A stretch of DNA of 16,397 nucleotides from an uncultured Flavobacteriales bacterium (GTDB taxonomy: Bacteria; Bacteroidota; Bacteroidia; Flavobacteriales; Crocinitomicaceae), in NCBI GenBank assembly GCA_946886545.1, contig CAMPIU010000016.1, forward strand, positions 1-16,397, in the 5' to 3' direction. Under the pieces are notes generated by a model. It made no database searches. It saw only the letters and a program-made list of their open reading frames with translations, and had not been told where the DNA came from. Numbering within the stretch: position 1 is the first letter of the stretch; the number at the start of each line of letters is the position of its first letter. Made by a program: the position numbers and the translations under genes. Positions 15,369 through 16,397 of the stretch are shown one piece after another.

Positions 15369-15478
15369 CTTTTTTGAACACGAAGTTAAAAAATGACTTC
15401 TTAGCTTTCCCATAATTAGGATTCTTTTTGAATTTTGTTATTTTCCTGATATCATTCAAAGAGCTTATATTTAGCCTT

Positions 15479-15868
15479 GTGAAAACTATTTTGGTATATT
15501 TTCTTGCAGCGTTCTACTTTCTTATAAGTGTGAGGCTGACAGTGAATGTCCATTATTGCGGAGGCAAAGTCCAGAAGGTTTCTCTTGTCGGTTTCAGTAA
15601 ACACAGATCATGCTGTGAAGGCAAACCGATGAAAAAGGGTTGTTGTGAAGATGTTCAGCTTTGCTTTAAAAAGAATAGTGTAGATCAGAAAACATCCTCT
15701 TCCATTTTATTCTTTTCGTCTGTAATTCCTGAAACTCCATATCAGACATTTATTGCAGAAGCTGATCGCGAACTTTATGTTCCCAAGGTTATCCGGCCTT
15801 CGGTACATGCCCCGCCTCCCGAACTGAAGATCCCCATTCATTTAAAACATTGTGTATTCATCATATAA
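15479..15868 (+). CDS. Small exported Cys-rich protein with HYCGGK motif, copy 2
   Basis: This 129-residue exported protein is divergent from its paralogue at 14902-15318. It has a signal peptide (about 1-22), HYCGGK at 25-30, CC at 45-46, KGCCEDV (54-60) and a further Cys in QLCFKK (C62). It ends HCVFII, next to the SFLI end of copy 1. I chose the GTG at 15479-15481. It gives a leader VKTILVYFLAAFYFLI that lines up with copy 1 (MKRILSL) and puts HYCGGK at the same residue number. A longer reading from TTG at 15428 would add 17 residues before the leader and is less likely. No ATG is available in frame upstream. The family is not one I can name; a copper or other soft-metal binding role is inferred from Cys content and position. 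Confidence 0.8.
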   Translation: MKTILVYFLAAFYFLISVRLTVNVHYCGGKVQKVSLVGFSKHRSCCEGKPMKKGCCEDVQLCFKKNSVDQKTSSSILFFSSVIPETPYQTFIAEADRELYVPKVIRPSVHAPPPELKIPIHLKHCVFII

Positions 15869-15870
15869 AT

Positions 15871-15890
15871 CTTGAGAATCCTTTCTCAAG
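15871..15890. repeat. Perfect 8-bp hairpin between two rightward genes
   Basis: CTTGAGAA (15871-15878) and TTCTCAAG (15883-15890) pair perfectly across the 4-nt loop TCCT. The hairpin starts two bases after the stop of copy 2 and lies 37 bases before the HMBD gene. No T-run follows, so it is a weak terminator at best. It may be an mRNA stability or processing element between the two genes. Confidence 0.55.
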
Positions 15891-15927
15891 CGATGCTTGA
15901 TTTGTCCCAAATTAATAATCAATATGA

Positions 15928-16113
15928 ATGAAAATGAAAAAAACATTTGTGCTGTCACTTACTCTGATAGCTTCCGTTCTTTTTACTTCTTGCAGCTCAT
16001 CGGGTGAGAAGTTCAGTTCTTATCAATGTCCTATGAAATGTGAAGGTGCTAAAACCTACGAAAAAGCAGGGACTTGCCCGGTATGCCATATGGAATTGGA
16101 GGGCATTCAATAA
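15928..16113 (+). CDS. Small lipoprotein with heavy-metal-binding (HMBD) zinc-ribbon-like domain
   Basis: This is a 61-residue outer-layer or periplasmic lipoprotein. The leader ends in a lipobox-like LFTSC (C22), with a Ser-rich linker. Residues 32-57 form a heavy-metal-binding domain: YQCPMKC (C34 and C38), then GTCPVCHMEL (C50 and C53). The YxCPM...GxCPxCxMxL pattern is the HMBD seen in copper and silver efflux adaptors and in stand-alone lipoproteins. Here an extra Cys (C38) replaces the usual His-Pro that follows CPM. Alternative ATG codons at 15928 and 15934 are both possible; 15928 is used and the difference is two residues. It probably follows copy 2 in one transcript and is followed 18 bases later by the thioredoxin-like gene. 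Metal binding is well supported by motif and neighbours. Confidence 0.85.
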   Translation: MKMKKTFVLSLTLIASVLFTSCSSSGEKFSSYQCPMKCEGAKTYEKAGTCPVCHMELEGIQ

Positions 16114-16131
16114 AAATAAAACGCAATCATT

Positions 16132-16397
16132 ATGAAAACAATACTTTTAAAAAGCCTGTCGGCAGCTGCATTTACATTGCTGACATTCCTGGGAAACAGT
16201 CAAACTACTGCAATGAATTTTTCAGGACCCGACTGCAGCGGAAACAATGTAGACCTATTTTCTGACCTGGATGCAGGAAAGGCTGTCATGCTGATCTTTT
16301 ACATGCCGAACTGCGGTTCTTGTCCGCCGGTTGCTTCCAAAATGCAAACAATGGCAAACAACATTAATTCCACTCATCCCGGATTGGTAAAAGCCTA
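16132..16397 (+). CDS. Secreted thioredoxin-like protein, 5' part (3' end outside window)
   Basis: The first 88 residues of an exported thioredoxin-fold protein are visible; the gene runs off the window. A signal peptide (about 1-24, ending LTFLGNSQ) is followed by FSGPDCSGNNVDLF (30-43). A thioredoxin-type core strand, AVMLIFYMPN, leads into the active-site motif CGSC (C61 and C64) and then PPVASK. This is the redox-active CxxC of the thioredoxin or TlpA/redoxin group. The start ATG (16132-16134) is 18 bases after the HMBD gene, so co-transcription is likely. A redox role on Cys-rich metal-binding partners encoded just upstream is possible; many Bacteroidota also secrete such proteins with T9SS tails, which cannot be checked here. 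Confidence 0.85.
   Translation, partial: MKTILLKSLSAAAFTLLTFLGNSQTTAMNFSGPDCSGNNVDLFSDLDAGKAVMLIFYMPNCGSCPPVASKMQTMANNINSTHPGLVKA

Noticed and set aside
15402..15409. TAGCTTTC as a rightward -7 element for the 15479 gene
   Set aside because: One mismatch, and the nearest TTG (15374-15376) leaves a 25-base spacer, longer than usual. It remains possible but is too weak to list.
16074..16265. Plus-strand open frame overlapping the HMBD and thioredoxin-like genes
   Set aside because: It is in another frame from both and has no domain. The two real genes explain the region with signal peptides and CxxC motifs.

Overview
The window looks like a chromosome segment from the Bacteroidota, probably Flavobacteriales; a Fluviicola-like or Crocinitomicaceae host is a low-confidence guess. 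Three signs support this. Two large secreted proteins end in type IX secretion (T9SS) sorting domains. A promoter with the Bacteroidota pattern TTG-N20-TAnnTTTG is present. Start codons are preceded by A-rich stretches rather than clear Shine-Dalgarno sequences. No RNA gene, IS element, CRISPR array or phage gene was seen.

Layout. Positions 1-1461 (+) hold the 3' part of a UbiB/ABC1 atypical kinase gene. It converges on 1561-3828 (-), a repetitive secreted surface protein, with a rho-independent terminator (1501-1535) between them. Next is 4072-6075 (-), a second T9SS protein with a discoidin-like region, an Ig-like region and an unassigned conserved domain. A 316-bp gap (6076-6391) holds a large imperfect inverted repeat.

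From 6392 to 15318 (-) eight genes read leftward with short gaps and form a copper-handling cluster. In transcription order they are: a Cys-rich exported protein (15318-14902), an HMA-DUF3347 lipoprotein (14824-13970), an HMA-AraC regulator (13967-13407), a Cu(I) P1B-ATPase (13328-10899), a DHA2-type MFS exporter (10812-9412), a CopZ-like HMA protein (9409-9191), a multicopper oxidase fused to a CopB-like outer-membrane barrel (9133-6914), and a membrane DUF305 protein (6892-6392). A good promoter lies just upstream of the first gene.

To the right, a rightward set begins: a paralogue of the Cys-rich protein (15479-15868), a heavy-metal-binding-domain lipoprotein (15928-16113) and the start of a secreted thioredoxin-like protein (16132 to the window end).

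Inferred joint role: Cu(I) is bound in the cytosol by the CopZ-like protein, pumped out by the ATPase, buffered in the periplasm by the HMA, HMBD and Cys-rich proteins, and oxidised by the multicopper oxidase. The HMA-AraC protein is the likely sensor. The least described parts are the divergent pair of HYCGGK Cys-rich proteins, the HMA-AraC fusion and the oxidase-barrel fusion.
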